From an uncultured Prevotella sp. (GTDB taxonomy: Bacteria; Bacteroidota; Bacteroidia; Bacteroidales; Bacteroidaceae), in NCBI GenBank assembly GCA_937892695.1, contig CALBJK010000035.1, positions 1 through 30,836 of the forward strand: 30,836 nucleotides of DNA. The letters run 5' to 3'. Of this stretch, positions 8,213-16,543 are shown piece by piece. Each line of letters begins with the position of its first letter. Within the stretch, counting starts at the first letter, position 1. A model generated the notes under the pieces. That model made no database searches. It was not told the DNA's origin and saw nothing but the letters and a program-made list of their open reading frames with translations. Both the position numbers and the translations under genes were made by a program.

Positions 8213-8297
8213 TCCGGTGCGTCTCCATAACAGGATGCAATCCTGATTTATTATTTGAGCACGAGCTGGACAATATCCATTGAGGAGACGCACCGGA
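8213..8297. repeat. Inverted repeat, 14-bp perfect arms with a nested hairpin
   Basis: TCCGGTGCGTCTCC at 8213-8226 is the exact reverse complement of 8284-8297. The 57-base interior carries a smaller hairpin, CAGGAT at 8231-8236 with ATCCTG at 8240-8245. The arms are GC-rich against an AT-rich background. It may be a folded RNA or a small non-autonomous element; no target-site duplication was recognised. Confidence 0.7.
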
Positions 8298-8433
8298 ATG
8301 TCGTATCTATACTGTCTGACGGATGTGCAGACTGATTAAACTTGTATTGGATTCTATTGGTAACATGCAGACATTCATTTAAAGGAAACGGGCTTTGCGG
8401 AAAACTGTTTGTATGCAAAAAATGTTTCATTTA

Positions 8434-8465
8434 TTTGCATTTTCCACAGAAATAATGTAATTTTG
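8434..8465 (+). promoter_or_regulatory. Promoter of the WG-repeat gene
   Basis: TTTG at 8434-8437 and TAATTTTG at 8458-8465 are separated by exactly 20 bases, a full match to the Bacteroidetes promoter consensus. The start site should be near 8472, giving a 73-base leader to ATG 8545. An inverted repeat ATGCAAA (8413-8419)/TTTGCAT (8434-8440) overlaps the -33 box. Confidence 0.8.
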
Positions 8466-8544
8466 AACCGAAAGAAACCAATTCTGTTATTGCGGTCATG
8501 GCATTGTTACCGTGTCTTACAGTAAAAGAACAAAACGAACGCTT

Positions 8545-9234
8545 ATGGATACTAACGTAACAAAAATAACTCAAGAGAACTTCGAACAACAGTATGTCGA
8601 CGACATAGAGATGGAACGCATCGACAAGTTTGTATGTGACGAAATGGCACGACAAATCCACCGGTATATAAAAGGTATGTCGGGCAGCAAAAGCATCATG
8701 CTCAAGTTTGAAGAGCAGCTGTCCACCATGTCGGTTAAGGACAAGGAGAAAGCCATCGCACGATACATAGACCTGAACCGCAAGGCACTCAGCGGTCTCG
8801 ACTTCAAAATTGTGCTCACGCGCGCAATGGCCAACTACTGCGACACGTTCAGCTATCTGCTGCGCCTTGTCAACGACAAACGCAAGATGGTCTTCTACCT
8901 GAACAGGATGAAGGACAAATACATACAGTATCATGAGGTGTTCGAGCAGGACGGCAAGTTCGGGATTAAAGACCACGAAGGACGAATTCTTATAACTCCA
9001 CGTTACGACTTCCTGCGCACATGCTACGTGTATGTCGATGACCTGCGCACACTGCCGGTGATTGCAGAGAAGGACGGCAAGCTCGGACTGGTCATGCCCG
9101 ACGGCAAAGACACGGTCGTGGCCGACTTTGTATACGATGACATATCTCTGCGCGACGAATACCCTTACTTTGAAGCGCAAATGGACGGCACTACCGGCTA
9201 CATCGACCACGACGGCCGTTTCGTAGCAGCCTGA
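8545..9234 (+). CDS. WG-repeat-containing protein of unknown function
   Basis: From ATG 8545 the protein has 229 residues; a longer frame from GTG 8512 adds 11 basic residues with no support. The first 120 residues are charged and probably helical. From about residue 130 three WG-type repeats follow: QDGKFGIKDHEGRILI, KDGKLGLVMPDGK and MDGTTGYIDHDGRFV, each a short beta-hairpin unit with the G-x-x-D-x-x-G pattern. There is no signal peptide or membrane segment, so it is probably cytoplasmic. It is the only plus-strand gene after the Fic gene, has its own promoter, and converges on the efflux operon with only 7 bases between the stops. WG repeats are common in Bacteroidetes proteins but give no function. 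Confidence 0.85.
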   Translation: MDTNVTKITQENFEQQYVDDIEMERIDKFVCDEMARQIHRYIKGMSGSKSIMLKFEEQLSTMSVKDKEKAIARYIDLNRKALSGLDFKIVLTRAMANYCDTFSYLLRLVNDKRKMVFYLNRMKDKYIQYHEVFEQDGKFGIKDHEGRILITPRYDFLRTCYVYVDDLRTLPVIAEKDGKLGLVMPDGKDTVVADFVYDDISLRDEYPYFEAQMDGTTGYIDHDGRFVAA

Positions 9235-9241
9235 AGACAAG

Positions 9242-10348
9242 CTACTCTTCGTCTTTCATCTTCTTGGGGCCGCGCACGGTGTCTTTCTGGCTCAGACCGC
9301 TGAGTATCTGGATATTGATGCCGTCGCTCAGACCTGTGGTGACACGGCGGCGGGTGTAGGTTTTGTCTTCGCCCGTGCCGCCGACGATGTAGACGAAGGT
9401 CTTGCCGTTGTCAAACTCTACCGCGCTCTCTGGAATGGAGAGCACATGGGCGGCCGAAGCGAGGGTTATCTCGGCGTTGGCACTGTAGCCGCTGCGTATG
9501 TCGTTACGTCCGGGAACGTTGACAGCCGCCTTTATCTCAAACTGGTTGGCTCCGTTGTTCTCGACGGCCTTGGGAGAAATGTATTCGAGCCGTGCATCGA
9601 AGCGCAGGTCGCGAAGCGCACCGATAGTTATCTTCATCATCATGCCTACGACAAGGCTACCGACATCGGTCTCGTCGACATTGCCTCTGAATATCAAGTC
9701 GCCCATGTCGGCCACAGTGGCGATTGTGGTTCCGTCGTTGAAGGTGTTGGCCAGGATGACAGAATTGCCGACCTTTACAGGTATGTCGAGTATCACGCCA
9801 GTGATGGTAGAACGGATGAGGGTGGAACTGGCACTGGCGTTGCTCTTCGACACCCCGTCTCTTACCACTTCGAGATTGTCGGTAGCAGCCACCACTTCTT
9901 CGCGTGCCTGCCGCCATGTCTGGGCTATCTTGTCATACTCGTCGGCCGACACCAGACCCTTGTCGTAAAGCGGACGCTCACGGTTGTAGTCGGTACGGGC
10001 TTGGTTCAGATTTATCTTGGCCAGACGCAGACGGGCTTGTGCCGAGCTGAGCTGTGCCATATCGGGTATCACCTTGACACGGGCTATCACTTCGCCTTGG
10101 GTGACACGGTCGCCGGGCTGTTTGAGCAATGCGGTAATGATGCCTGATATTTGGGGCTTTACCTCTACTTCGTTGCGTGGCTCTATCTTTCCAGTTACGA
10201 CGGTGGTCTTGTGTATGTCCGTTATCTTCGGCCGGAACTCGTCGTACTCTTCCGGTTCGGGGCACGACTGCACGTAAAGGAACACTAACATTCCTATAAA
10301 TATGAGACCGATGATACCGGCCACGACAAACTTGATGTACTTTTTCAT
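9242..10348 (-). CDS. Periplasmic adaptor (HlyD/MacA family) of a MacAB-type ABC efflux system
   Basis: The protein has 368 residues with one N-terminal membrane anchor (about 7-28). Next comes the barrel-sandwich (lipoyl-like) half beginning VVTGKIEPRNEVEVKPQISG, then a helical hairpin (about 100-165) with the LVSADEYDK segment typical of these adaptors. The second lipoyl half and beta-barrel domains follow, and the end is highly charged (KKMKDEE). Such adaptors bridge an inner-membrane transporter to a TolC-type outer-membrane channel. It is the last gene of the operon and directly follows the two MacB-type permeases, so they are probably its partners. The start has no competing upstream codon. 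What is exported cannot be told. Confidence 0.9.
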   Translation of the reverse strand: MKKYIKFVVAGIIGLIFIGMLVFLYVQSCPEPEEYDEFRPKITDIHKTTVVTGKIEPRNEVEVKPQISGIITALLKQPGDRVTQGEVIARVKVIPDMAQLSSAQARLRLAKINLNQARTDYNRERPLYDKGLVSADEYDKIAQTWRQAREEVVAATDNLEVVRDGVSKSNASASSTLIRSTITGVILDIPVKVGNSVILANTFNDGTTIATVADMGDLIFRGNVDETDVGSLVVGMMMKITIGALRDLRFDARLEYISPKAVENNGANQFEIKAAVNVPGRNDIRSGYSANAEITLASAAHVLSIPESAVEFDNGKTFVYIVGGTGEDKTYTRRRVTTGLSDGINIQILSGLSQKDTVRGPKKMKDEE

Positions 10349-10417
10349 GTATGTAATGTCTTTTAATTGTCTCCTTTGTATTTTTCTCTTTTCAATCCAA
10401 GCATAATACCCTACCCT

Positions 10418-11653
10418 TTATTCATCGCGCATAGCATCGACAGGCTTTATACTCATGGCACGTGCAGCAGGAGCAAGTCCGGCCAATACACCCAGCACGC
10501 TCAGCAGCCCCACCGCCCCGACAGCAGTCCAGAAACCTATCTGATAGTGGGCGGTGACTATGCCGTCGGTGGTCGCGACCATTTGTGCCATCTGCAGTAT
10601 GATGACGACAAAAAGCAATCCGCTCATTCCTGCAACTGCAGTAATCAGAATACTCTCGCTGACAATCTGTGTCAAAATGTCGCGTGGTGTAGCTCCGATG
10701 GCCCTTCTGATGCCTATCTCGACAGTGCGCTCCTTTACAGTAACCATCATAATGTTTGACACGCCGATAGCTCCGGCGATGAGAGTGCCGATGCCGACAA
10801 GCCAGATGAGGAAGTTTACACCGTCGAACAGCTTGTCTATCATCGAGAACATCACTTCGGTGTTGAAGATAGTAATGCCCTTTTCGTCGTCGGGTGCAAT
10901 GTCGTGGGCACGGGCTATGACCTGACGCATTTGGGCAGTGATGCTGCTCATCTTCACACCTTCGTGTGCCGTAGTGCAGATGAGATCGATGCGGTCGCCC
11001 ATGTTGTAGGCTTGTTGCATGAGCGTGAGCGGTATGGTGACACTCTCTTCCGAACTGCCGTTTATGCTTATGTTACCGGACGAATAGTCGACACCTACAA
11101 CGCTGTAGTAGATGGAGTCGATGCGCACAAGTTCGCCGCACGGGTCTCCGCCGCCGGGGAATAGGGTGTTGTACACTTTCTTGCCTATGACGCACACCTT
11201 TCGCCGTTGGCTTATGTCCATGTCGTTGATGAAACGTCCGTAGAAAAGCTGAGGTGCTTCGACCTTGGCATAGTCGGGTTCAAGCCCTTTGACAGTGCAG
11301 CTGCTACGCTTGTCGCCGAAGGTTGCACGACTATTCCAACGCGACAACATCGGCGAGACGACTTCGAGTTGGGGCACCGATGCCTTCAGACGGTCAATGT
11401 CGCGATAGGTCATGCTCCATTGCCGCCCCTTTCTGAATCCGTCCCATGCCTTTGTTGTGGGCTGGGCGTAGATTATAGAGGAGTTAGTGGCGAAACCTTC
11501 GAAGGTACTTTGCAACAGTTCTCTCAATCCGTTGCCTCCGCCCATCAGCCCTACGAGCATGAATATGCCCCAGAACACACCGAACCCCGTGAGGAACGTG
11601 CGGCTCTTGTTTCTCGACAGAGTATCGAGTATTTCCTGGAAACGGTCGAACAT
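10418..11653 (-). CDS. MacB-type ABC transporter permease (second of a pair)
   Basis: The protein has 411 residues and the MacB/FtsX layout: one N-terminal membrane helix (about 20-38, FLTGFGVFWGIFMLVGLM) and a large periplasmic domain (about 50-280). Three C-terminal helices follow, with the FtsX-family motif region VSNIMMVTVKERTVEIGIRRAIGA between the first two. It lacks a fused ATPase, which is encoded separately at 13067-13786. It resembles its neighbour at 11718-12980 in length and layout, including the opening NKxRTxLTGFxVxWGIF, so the two probably form a heterodimeric transmembrane unit. The gap to the adaptor gene is 69 bases. Confidence 0.9.
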   Translation of the reverse strand: MFDRFQEILDTLSRNKSRTFLTGFGVFWGIFMLVGLMGGGNGLRELLQSTFEGFATNSSIIYAQPTTKAWDGFRKGRQWSMTYRDIDRLKASVPQLEVVSPMLSRWNSRATFGDKRSSCTVKGLEPDYAKVEAPQLFYGRFINDMDISQRRKVCVIGKKVYNTLFPGGGDPCGELVRIDSIYYSVVGVDYSSGNISINGSSEESVTIPLTLMQQAYNMGDRIDLICTTAHEGVKMSSITAQMRQVIARAHDIAPDDEKGITIFNTEVMFSMIDKLFDGVNFLIWLVGIGTLIAGAIGVSNIMMVTVKERTVEIGIRRAIGATPRDILTQIVSESILITAVAGMSGLLFVVIILQMAQMVATTDGIVTAHYQIGFWTAVGAVGLLSVLGVLAGLAPAARAMSIKPVDAMRDE

Positions 11654-11686
11654 CTTTTATGGAATATTATTAAATTAAAGTCGGCT

Positions 11687-11716
11687 TCTGCCACTGTGCA
11701 TCTAAGCAATGGCAGA
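11687..11716 (-). terminator. Small hairpin between the two permease genes
   Basis: TCTGCCA at 11687-11693 pairs with TGGCAGA at 11710-11716, directly after the upstream permease stop. The stem is short and the following sequence is only moderately T-rich, so it may attenuate rather than end transcription, or protect the mRNA. Confidence 0.35.
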
Positions 11717-11717
11717 G

Positions 11718-12980
11718 TCAGTTATCGTTCAATGCCTCAATTGGTCTCACCTTTGCAGCGCGACGTGCGGGTATCAGTCCTGCTACGGTTCCTGCAATTA
11801 TCATTACTACGGTCGCCTCGATGCAAACGTCGATGCCGACTGTAGGGTTGAGGAACATTTGCGCCTCGAACAATCCGTTCTCTATCTTCTGATGGCCTAT
11901 TGTGACGTTCATGTATTCATTTGCTGCGATGCCGAGAGTCATCCCGATGAGCCCGAACACAGTAGTTATGATTACACTTTCGACAATAATGAGCCGCAGT
12001 ATCGACCACGGTTTGGCTCCGATGGCCTTGCGTATGCCGAATTCGCGAGTGCGTTCCTTCACCGTTATCAGCATGATGTTGGAGACACCTACGATGCCTG
12101 ACAATAAGGTGAACAGTCCGATAATCCACAGCGCGCTACGTATTATTCCCATTCCGGTGTTCATCTGCATATTCTGGGTGAAACGGTTCCATATCCATAC
12201 GGACTCCTTGTCGTCGGGCGCAGCCTGATGGTTACGGTTGAGTCTGGCGCGGTAGCTGTCCTCAAAGCGTTCGTTTTCTTCCATAGTGCTGAGTCCATGG
12301 AAAGTGAAGAACAACTGGTCGGCCTTGTCGCCACGGTTGTAAATGGTACGCAGAGTGCTGAATGCCACGTAAGCGTCGGTGTTCATCTGGCTGTTGTCGT
12401 CCTTGTAGATTCCCACAACGCGGTAAGCAGACCCTCCTGCCGCCACGTAATTGCCGACAAGCGACGACATGCGGTGCGGAGCAAGCTCTTTGGCCTGTCC
12501 TTCGCTAAGCACTACCGACTTGCGTTGCTCATCGTTGTCGATGTCGTTGATGAAACGTCCGTAGAGCAGTTCTATCTTGTTCACGTCGGCGTAGACGGGG
12601 TAAACTCCGTTGAGCGAGTTGCTGCCGACATAGTTGTCGCCGTAAGTGATTGTTATATCCGACTGGGTTATTCCGGCTCCCGCCTTTTCGACATTTTTGA
12701 CGAAACGAGTCCTTGTGTCGTTTAGGTCTTTGTCGTTAAGACTGATTTTGCGTCCTTCCTTCAGACCGTCGTAAGGAAGAGACGTGATGCCACCGCTGAC
12801 TACCATCGAGTTGTCAAGGAACTGTCCAGAGTTCTGAGTCACGGCATTAATCAGTCCGTTTCCGGCTCCTAACAGGAAAATCAGAATGAATATTCCCCAC
12901 GCCACTGCAAATCCTGTCAATGCAGTGCGTAGCTTGTTGTGTCGGGTCGTAGCCCATATCTCTGCTATGATGTCGTGCAT
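11718..12980 (-). CDS. MacB-type ABC transporter permease (first of a pair)
   Basis: This gives 420 residues from ATG 12980. The frame extends to 13019, but the internal start MHDIIAEIWATTRHNKLRTALTG lines up with the start of the paralogue (MFDRFQEILDTLSRNKSRTFLTG), so I prefer it. The layout is one N-terminal membrane helix, a periplasmic domain of about 230 residues, then three helices, with VSNIMLITVKERTREFGIRKAIGA between the first two of these. It contributes the membrane part of a MacB-like transporter, a type that moves substrates from the periplasm outward by mechanotransmission. It works with the ATPase encoded just upstream. Confidence 0.9.
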   Translation of the reverse strand: MHDIIAEIWATTRHNKLRTALTGFAVAWGIFILIFLLGAGNGLINAVTQNSGQFLDNSMVVSGGITSLPYDGLKEGRKISLNDKDLNDTRTRFVKNVEKAGAGITQSDITITYGDNYVGSNSLNGVYPVYADVNKIELLYGRFINDIDNDEQRKSVVLSEGQAKELAPHRMSSLVGNYVAAGGSAYRVVGIYKDDNSQMNTDAYVAFSTLRTIYNRGDKADQLFFTFHGLSTMEENERFEDSYRARLNRNHQAAPDDKESVWIWNRFTQNMQMNTGMGIIRSALWIIGLFTLLSGIVGVSNIMLITVKERTREFGIRKAIGAKPWSILRLIIVESVIITTVFGLIGMTLGIAANEYMNVTIGHQKIENGLFEAQMFLNPTVGIDVCIEATVVMIIAGTVAGLIPARRAAKVRPIEALNDN

Positions 12981-13066
12981 AATGTGATGATTGGTTGTGC
13001 GGAACGGGGTTATCGGCAATGTCGCTTACCCTTCTTGTACTGTAAGGATTGGCTTTGCATGTCTTT

Positions 13067-13786
13067 TTATTTCATAACACCACCGATTCCGAAAGGACTG
13101 GCATGATGGTCGCGGTTTTCTTCAATATTTCCGATGACACCGTCCTTTATGTGTATTATCTTGTTTGTCTCGTTGGCCACGCCGCTTTCATGGGTCACGA
13201 CAACGATGGTTATATGCTCCTCTTCGTTGAGATGCTTCAAGAGTTCCATCACTTCGACACTTGTCTTCGAGTCGAGTGCTCCGGTCGGCTCGTCGGCAAG
13301 GATTATCTTGGGGCGCGTAATCAGTGCTCTTGCTATGGCCACCCGCTGTTTCTGTCCGCCCGACATTTCGTTGGGATAATGTTCTGCCCATTGTGCCAGT
13401 CCGAGTCTGTCGAGATAATCCATAGCCAGAGCATGACGTTTCTTCCGCCCGACACCTTGATAGTAGAGCGGCAGTTCGACATTTTCAACCGCAGTCTTGA
13501 AGCCGATAAGGTTGAACGACTGGAAGATGAAGCCTATCATACGGTTGCGGTATCCGGCTGCACGAGCTTCGCTTAGATTCTTTATCAGAGTGCCGTTAAG
13601 ATAGTACTCGCCCGAGTCGTAGTTGTCGAGAATGCCAAGAATGTTGAGCAGAGTCGACTTGCCCGAGCCCGATGCCCCCATAATAGAGACCAGTTCGCCT
13701 TCGGCAATGTCGAGACTTATGCCTTTGAGCACATGCAGCGGCTGCGCCCCGTAGTATGTCTTGTTGATATTGTCCAGATGTATCAT
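13067..13786 (-). CDS. ABC transporter ATPase, MacB/LolD type
   Basis: The protein has 239 residues and forms a complete nucleotide-binding domain: Walker A GASGSGKST at 37-45, Q-loop near 89 (FQSFN), signature MSGGQKQRVAIARAL at 141-155, Walker B IILADEP at 161-167, and the switch histidine in VVTHE at 199. The ADEPTGALD form is typical of the MacB/LolD/FtsE branch. It would power the two permeases downstream, which have no ATPase of their own. It starts 42 bases after the ABC exporter gene. The last 15 residues form a short polar tail. Confidence 0.93.
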   Translation of the reverse strand: MIHLDNINKTYYGAQPLHVLKGISLDIAEGELVSIMGASGSGKSTLLNILGILDNYDSGEYYLNGTLIKNLSEARAAGYRNRMIGFIFQSFNLIGFKTAVENVELPLYYQGVGRKKRHALAMDYLDRLGLAQWAEHYPNEMSGGQKQRVAIARALITRPKIILADEPTGALDSKTSVEVMELLKHLNEEEHITIVVVTHESGVANETNKIIHIKDGVIGNIEENRDHHASPFGIGGVMK

Positions 13787-13828
13787 TATTATTCATTTGA
13801 CGTTCGGCCATTGCAGAAAGTTGCACAT

Positions 13829-15409
13829 CTATCTGATTTTGTCTATCTTCAATGAGTCATGACAGAATTTCGTGATGGCCTCTCTATGAGTGATGAATAT
13901 TATTGTAGAGTCATTGTTCTCCAGAATATTCTTCAGAACCTGCATTTCTGTTTCCGGATCGAGTGCCGACGTGGCTTCGTCTAACAGCATCACCGGCCGT
14001 TTCCTCAACAAGGCTCTCGCTATGGCAATGCGCTGTGCCTGTCCTTCACTCATGCCACCACCGCGTTCAGAGCAACGGGTATCGAGCTTGTCCGGCATTT
14101 CTGACACAAATCCGGCAACGCTCTTGTCAAGAGCGGCGTACATTTCCTCGTCAGTAGCATCTGGCTTTCCCATCCTCAGATTGTCGCGTACAGTTCCGCT
14201 CATAAGGGAGTTGCCTTGGGGGACATACGTGAAGTTGCACCGCAGTTCGGGAGTCAGCAGACTATCGATGCCCTGTCCATAGACGGATATTCTGCCATTT
14301 TGCGGACATACAAGTCCAAGAAGCATTCTTATGATAGTTGTCTTTCCTGACCCTGTCTCACCCAGAATAGCAGTGACCGAACCGGGTTTGAAGTCGAAAG
14401 ACAGTCTGTCGATTACCTTATGCGTACCGTCTTCATAGGCGAATGATACGTTGTCGAATCTTATTCCGAGAGGCGTGCTGAAGCTAACGGCCTTTTTCCG
14501 TCGTTCTATTGGTGTCTCTTCAAGTTCCATTATGCGTTCGGCTGATGTGATGACATAGACGAATGCTGGTACAAGCTTCGTCAAGTCGCGCGCCGGACTC
14601 TGTATCTTGCTCACAAGCTGGAGAAACGCCGTCATGCCACCAAAGGAAAGAGTGTGCTGGGACATACGTAGTGCAGCCCAAAGGAATGCTACCAAATAGC
14701 CTGCTGCAAACCCCGAATTAAGAAATAAGTTGGAGAATAAGGCAAACGCCGTCCGGTGCATGATTTTGTACCGTAGATGGCTCTGTATCGTTTCCAGACG
14801 TCCGACGGCTGCGTCCTCACCTTCTAACGACTTTATGAGCATGCTGTGTTGCACGGCTTCCTGCATGACACTTTGTACACGGCTGTCGGCATCGCGTACT
14901 GAGCGCGTAAGTTTTCTCATGCGACGCACATATATCTTGCTTCCTCCAAGGAATACCGGTATTATGGCCACAGTGATGAAGGCAAGGGTCTTGTCCATGG
15001 AAAAAAGATAGAAGAACGCCCCCACAAACATCGCCACCACCGACAACGTATTTGGTATGGTCTCGGTAAGGAAGTCGATAATTGTCGCCACATCCTGTTC
15101 CAGACGGTTAAGAATGTCGCCCGAATGTCTTTGTCTCCGTCCTTGCCATTCGGACCGTAACAGTCTGTCGAGTGTGCGTTGCTGCATATTGTTGCGTGCC
15201 TTCACTCCGAGCAGATTGCGCACCCACACCGATGCTGAGGCCAGCAGGAAACCGGCCATGATGAGGATGCCCATCAAAGCCACTGCAAAATATATAGAGC
15301 CGTTTCCCGTCCCCGAAGCTGCATCTATGGCATGCTTCACGGCCCAGACTTGGGCCAGACTAACCGCCACCTGCGCCAGACCGATAGCAGCATTGAGAAA
15401 TGCCTGCAA
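13829..15409 (-). CDS. ABC exporter with fused membrane and ATPase domains; true start upstream and non-standard
   Basis: From TTG 15409 there are 526 residues. A six-helix type I exporter domain (about 1-300) is followed by an ATPase domain with Walker A GETGSGKTT (350-358), signature MSEGQ (453-457), Walker B VMLLDE (473-478) and switch H508. The TTG is unlikely to be the real start. The 32 codons before it are open, in the same frame, back to the nadK stop at 15506-15508, and encode a credible N terminus (WTIVRWLWKAWRGNR) that precedes the first helix in relatives. That stretch has no ATG, GTG or TTG; near-cognate candidates are ATA at 15496 and 15484 and ATT at 15478. The substrate is unknown (lipid, peptide or drug). 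It is translated right after nadK, perhaps by coupling. Confidence 0.88.
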   Translation of the reverse strand: MQAFLNAAIGLAQVAVSLAQVWAVKHAIDAASGTGNGSIYFAVALMGILIMAGFLLASASVWVRNLLGVKARNNMQQRTLDRLLRSEWQGRRQRHSGDILNRLEQDVATIIDFLTETIPNTLSVVAMFVGAFFYLFSMDKTLAFITVAIIPVFLGGSKIYVRRMRKLTRSVRDADSRVQSVMQEAVQHSMLIKSLEGEDAAVGRLETIQSHLRYKIMHRTAFALFSNLFLNSGFAAGYLVAFLWAALRMSQHTLSFGGMTAFLQLVSKIQSPARDLTKLVPAFVYVITSAERIMELEETPIERRKKAVSFSTPLGIRFDNVSFAYEDGTHKVIDRLSFDFKPGSVTAILGETGSGKTTIIRMLLGLVCPQNGRISVYGQGIDSLLTPELRCNFTYVPQGNSLMSGTVRDNLRMGKPDATDEEMYAALDKSVAGFVSEMPDKLDTRCSERGGGMSEGQAQRIAIARALLRKRPVMLLDEATSALDPETEMQVLKNILENNDSTIIFITHREAITKFCHDSLKIDKIR

Positions 15410-15505
15410 ACGGTTGCCGCGCCACGCCTTCCATAACCATCTGACGATAGTCCAGACAGGATACTTGGTTTGCGGAATTTTTATAAGCGACTTTATGCTC
15501 GTGCT

Positions 15506-16396
15506 CTACGTTTCCCGTTTGTCGGCTCCCCACATCATTTTTTCTTTTAACGAGTCGAACAGGCGGTAACCTTTCCGTTTTATTATCTTAGTGGTGAACG
15601 GTGCCCTATGGATTATAACCTCCGTACCCTCGGTCAATGTGTCGCTTCTACCGTCGATAGCCGCAAGAAAGTTATGGGAACGCGATTCTACATCAAGCTT
15701 TACGATGCTGTCGTCACTGATTACGATCGGACGTATATTAAGGCTGTGCGGAGCCACTGGGGTGAGACAAAACGTTCCTGTCTGCGGCACGATTATCGGT
15801 CCGCCGTTCGACAACGAGTAGGCCGTCGAACCGGTGGGTGTAGATACGATCAGGCCGTCGGCTTGGTAGGTGACAAGATATTCGCCGTTGACGCTGGCGC
15901 GGATGGTTATCATCGAAGCCGTGTCGCGTTTCAGCACTGCAATGTCGTTCAAGGCGTATGGACATTCTGTTATCTGTCGTCCGTTGCTTTCTATTTGCAG
16001 CGCTGTGTGTTCTACGATGGTGTAATTGCCCTCGTAGATGGCTGTCAGCGCTTTGCCGGTCTCGTCTGGCAACACGTCGGCCAGAAATCCCAGCCGTCCG
16101 GTGTTTACTCCTAATATAGGAATGTTGGACGTAGCGATTTTCGTTGCCGTCTTCAGAAACGTACCGTCGCCACCCATAGATATTGCGTAGTCGGCTTTTA
16201 CCGGAGAAGATGAAGAAAACATACCGGAAATTTGAAGATTCATCCGGCAGTTCTTTGTCAGGTAGTCATAATAGGGCTTTTCTATCAGTATGTGCGCTTT
16301 CCGCCCCTTCAGAAAGTCGGTTATATCCTTGATAACCGAGAGCCGCCGTTTCTGGTAAGAGTTACCGAATATGGCGAATGTGAGAGTCTTTGTCAT
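15506..16396 (-). CDS. nadK: NAD kinase
   Basis: The protein has 296 residues, the normal length. It carries the GGDGTFLKTA nucleotide-binding motif (about 75-84, with D77 the expected catalytic aspartate). NTGRLGFLADV follows near residue 100, and the TPTGSTAYSLSNGGPI block near 190 is diagnostic. The enzyme phosphorylates NAD to NADP in the cytoplasm using ATP or polyphosphate. It opens the nadK-exporter-MacAB run on the minus strand. Its TAG stop is followed without a frame change by the exporter coding sequence. No clear promoter box was found in the 147 bases upstream. Confidence 0.96.
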   Translation of the reverse strand: MTKTLTFAIFGNSYQKRRLSVIKDITDFLKGRKAHILIEKPYYDYLTKNCRMNLQISGMFSSSSPVKADYAISMGGDGTFLKTATKIATSNIPILGVNTGRLGFLADVLPDETGKALTAIYEGNYTIVEHTALQIESNGRQITECPYALNDIAVLKRDTASMITIRASVNGEYLVTYQADGLIVSTPTGSTAYSLSNGGPIIVPQTGTFCLTPVAPHSLNIRPIVISDDSIVKLDVESRSHNFLAAIDGRSDTLTEGTEVIIHRAPFTTKIIKRKGYRLFDSLKEKMMWGADKRET

Positions 16397-16445
16397 CTGT
16401 GTCTTGAAGGTTTACCGGCATTATTCAGATTATGCTAAGACGGTC

Positions 16446-16475
16446 GTCAGGACTGTTTCTATTCTTGTTCCTGAC
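16446..16475. terminator. Weak hairpin between cyuA and nadK
   Basis: GTCAGGA at 16446-16452 pairs with TCCTGAC at 16469-16475 over a 16-base loop, about 70 bases after the cyuA stop. No T-run follows on the minus strand, so its role as the cyuA terminator is uncertain. Confidence 0.35.
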
Positions 16476-16543
16476 CCCGAAATGTTATCCAGACCTGCTT
16501 GTCTATGTATGAGTTATACCTTTACATTATCTGTACTTCAGGT

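Larger units (their letters stand above)
7852..8433. other. Non-coding gap between the pafA promoter and the WG-protein promoter
   Basis: No gene is visible in these 580 AT-rich bases on either strand. Two inverted repeats stand out, at 8087-8124 and 8213-8297. The rest shows nothing I can name. The length is unusual for this compact window and could hold an RNA gene or a decayed element. Confidence 0.5.

Noticed and set aside
13020..13066. A missing TolC-type gene hidden between the transporter genes
   Set aside because: The gaps in this operon are all under 90 bases, and no frame large enough for an outer-membrane channel exists.
15506..15508. Reassignment of TAG to an amino acid
   Set aside because: Other genes here also end in TAG (for example glf at 604-606), and a fused NAD kinase-exporter has no precedent I know. 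A near-cognate or coupled start is simpler, though read-through at this one site is not excluded.
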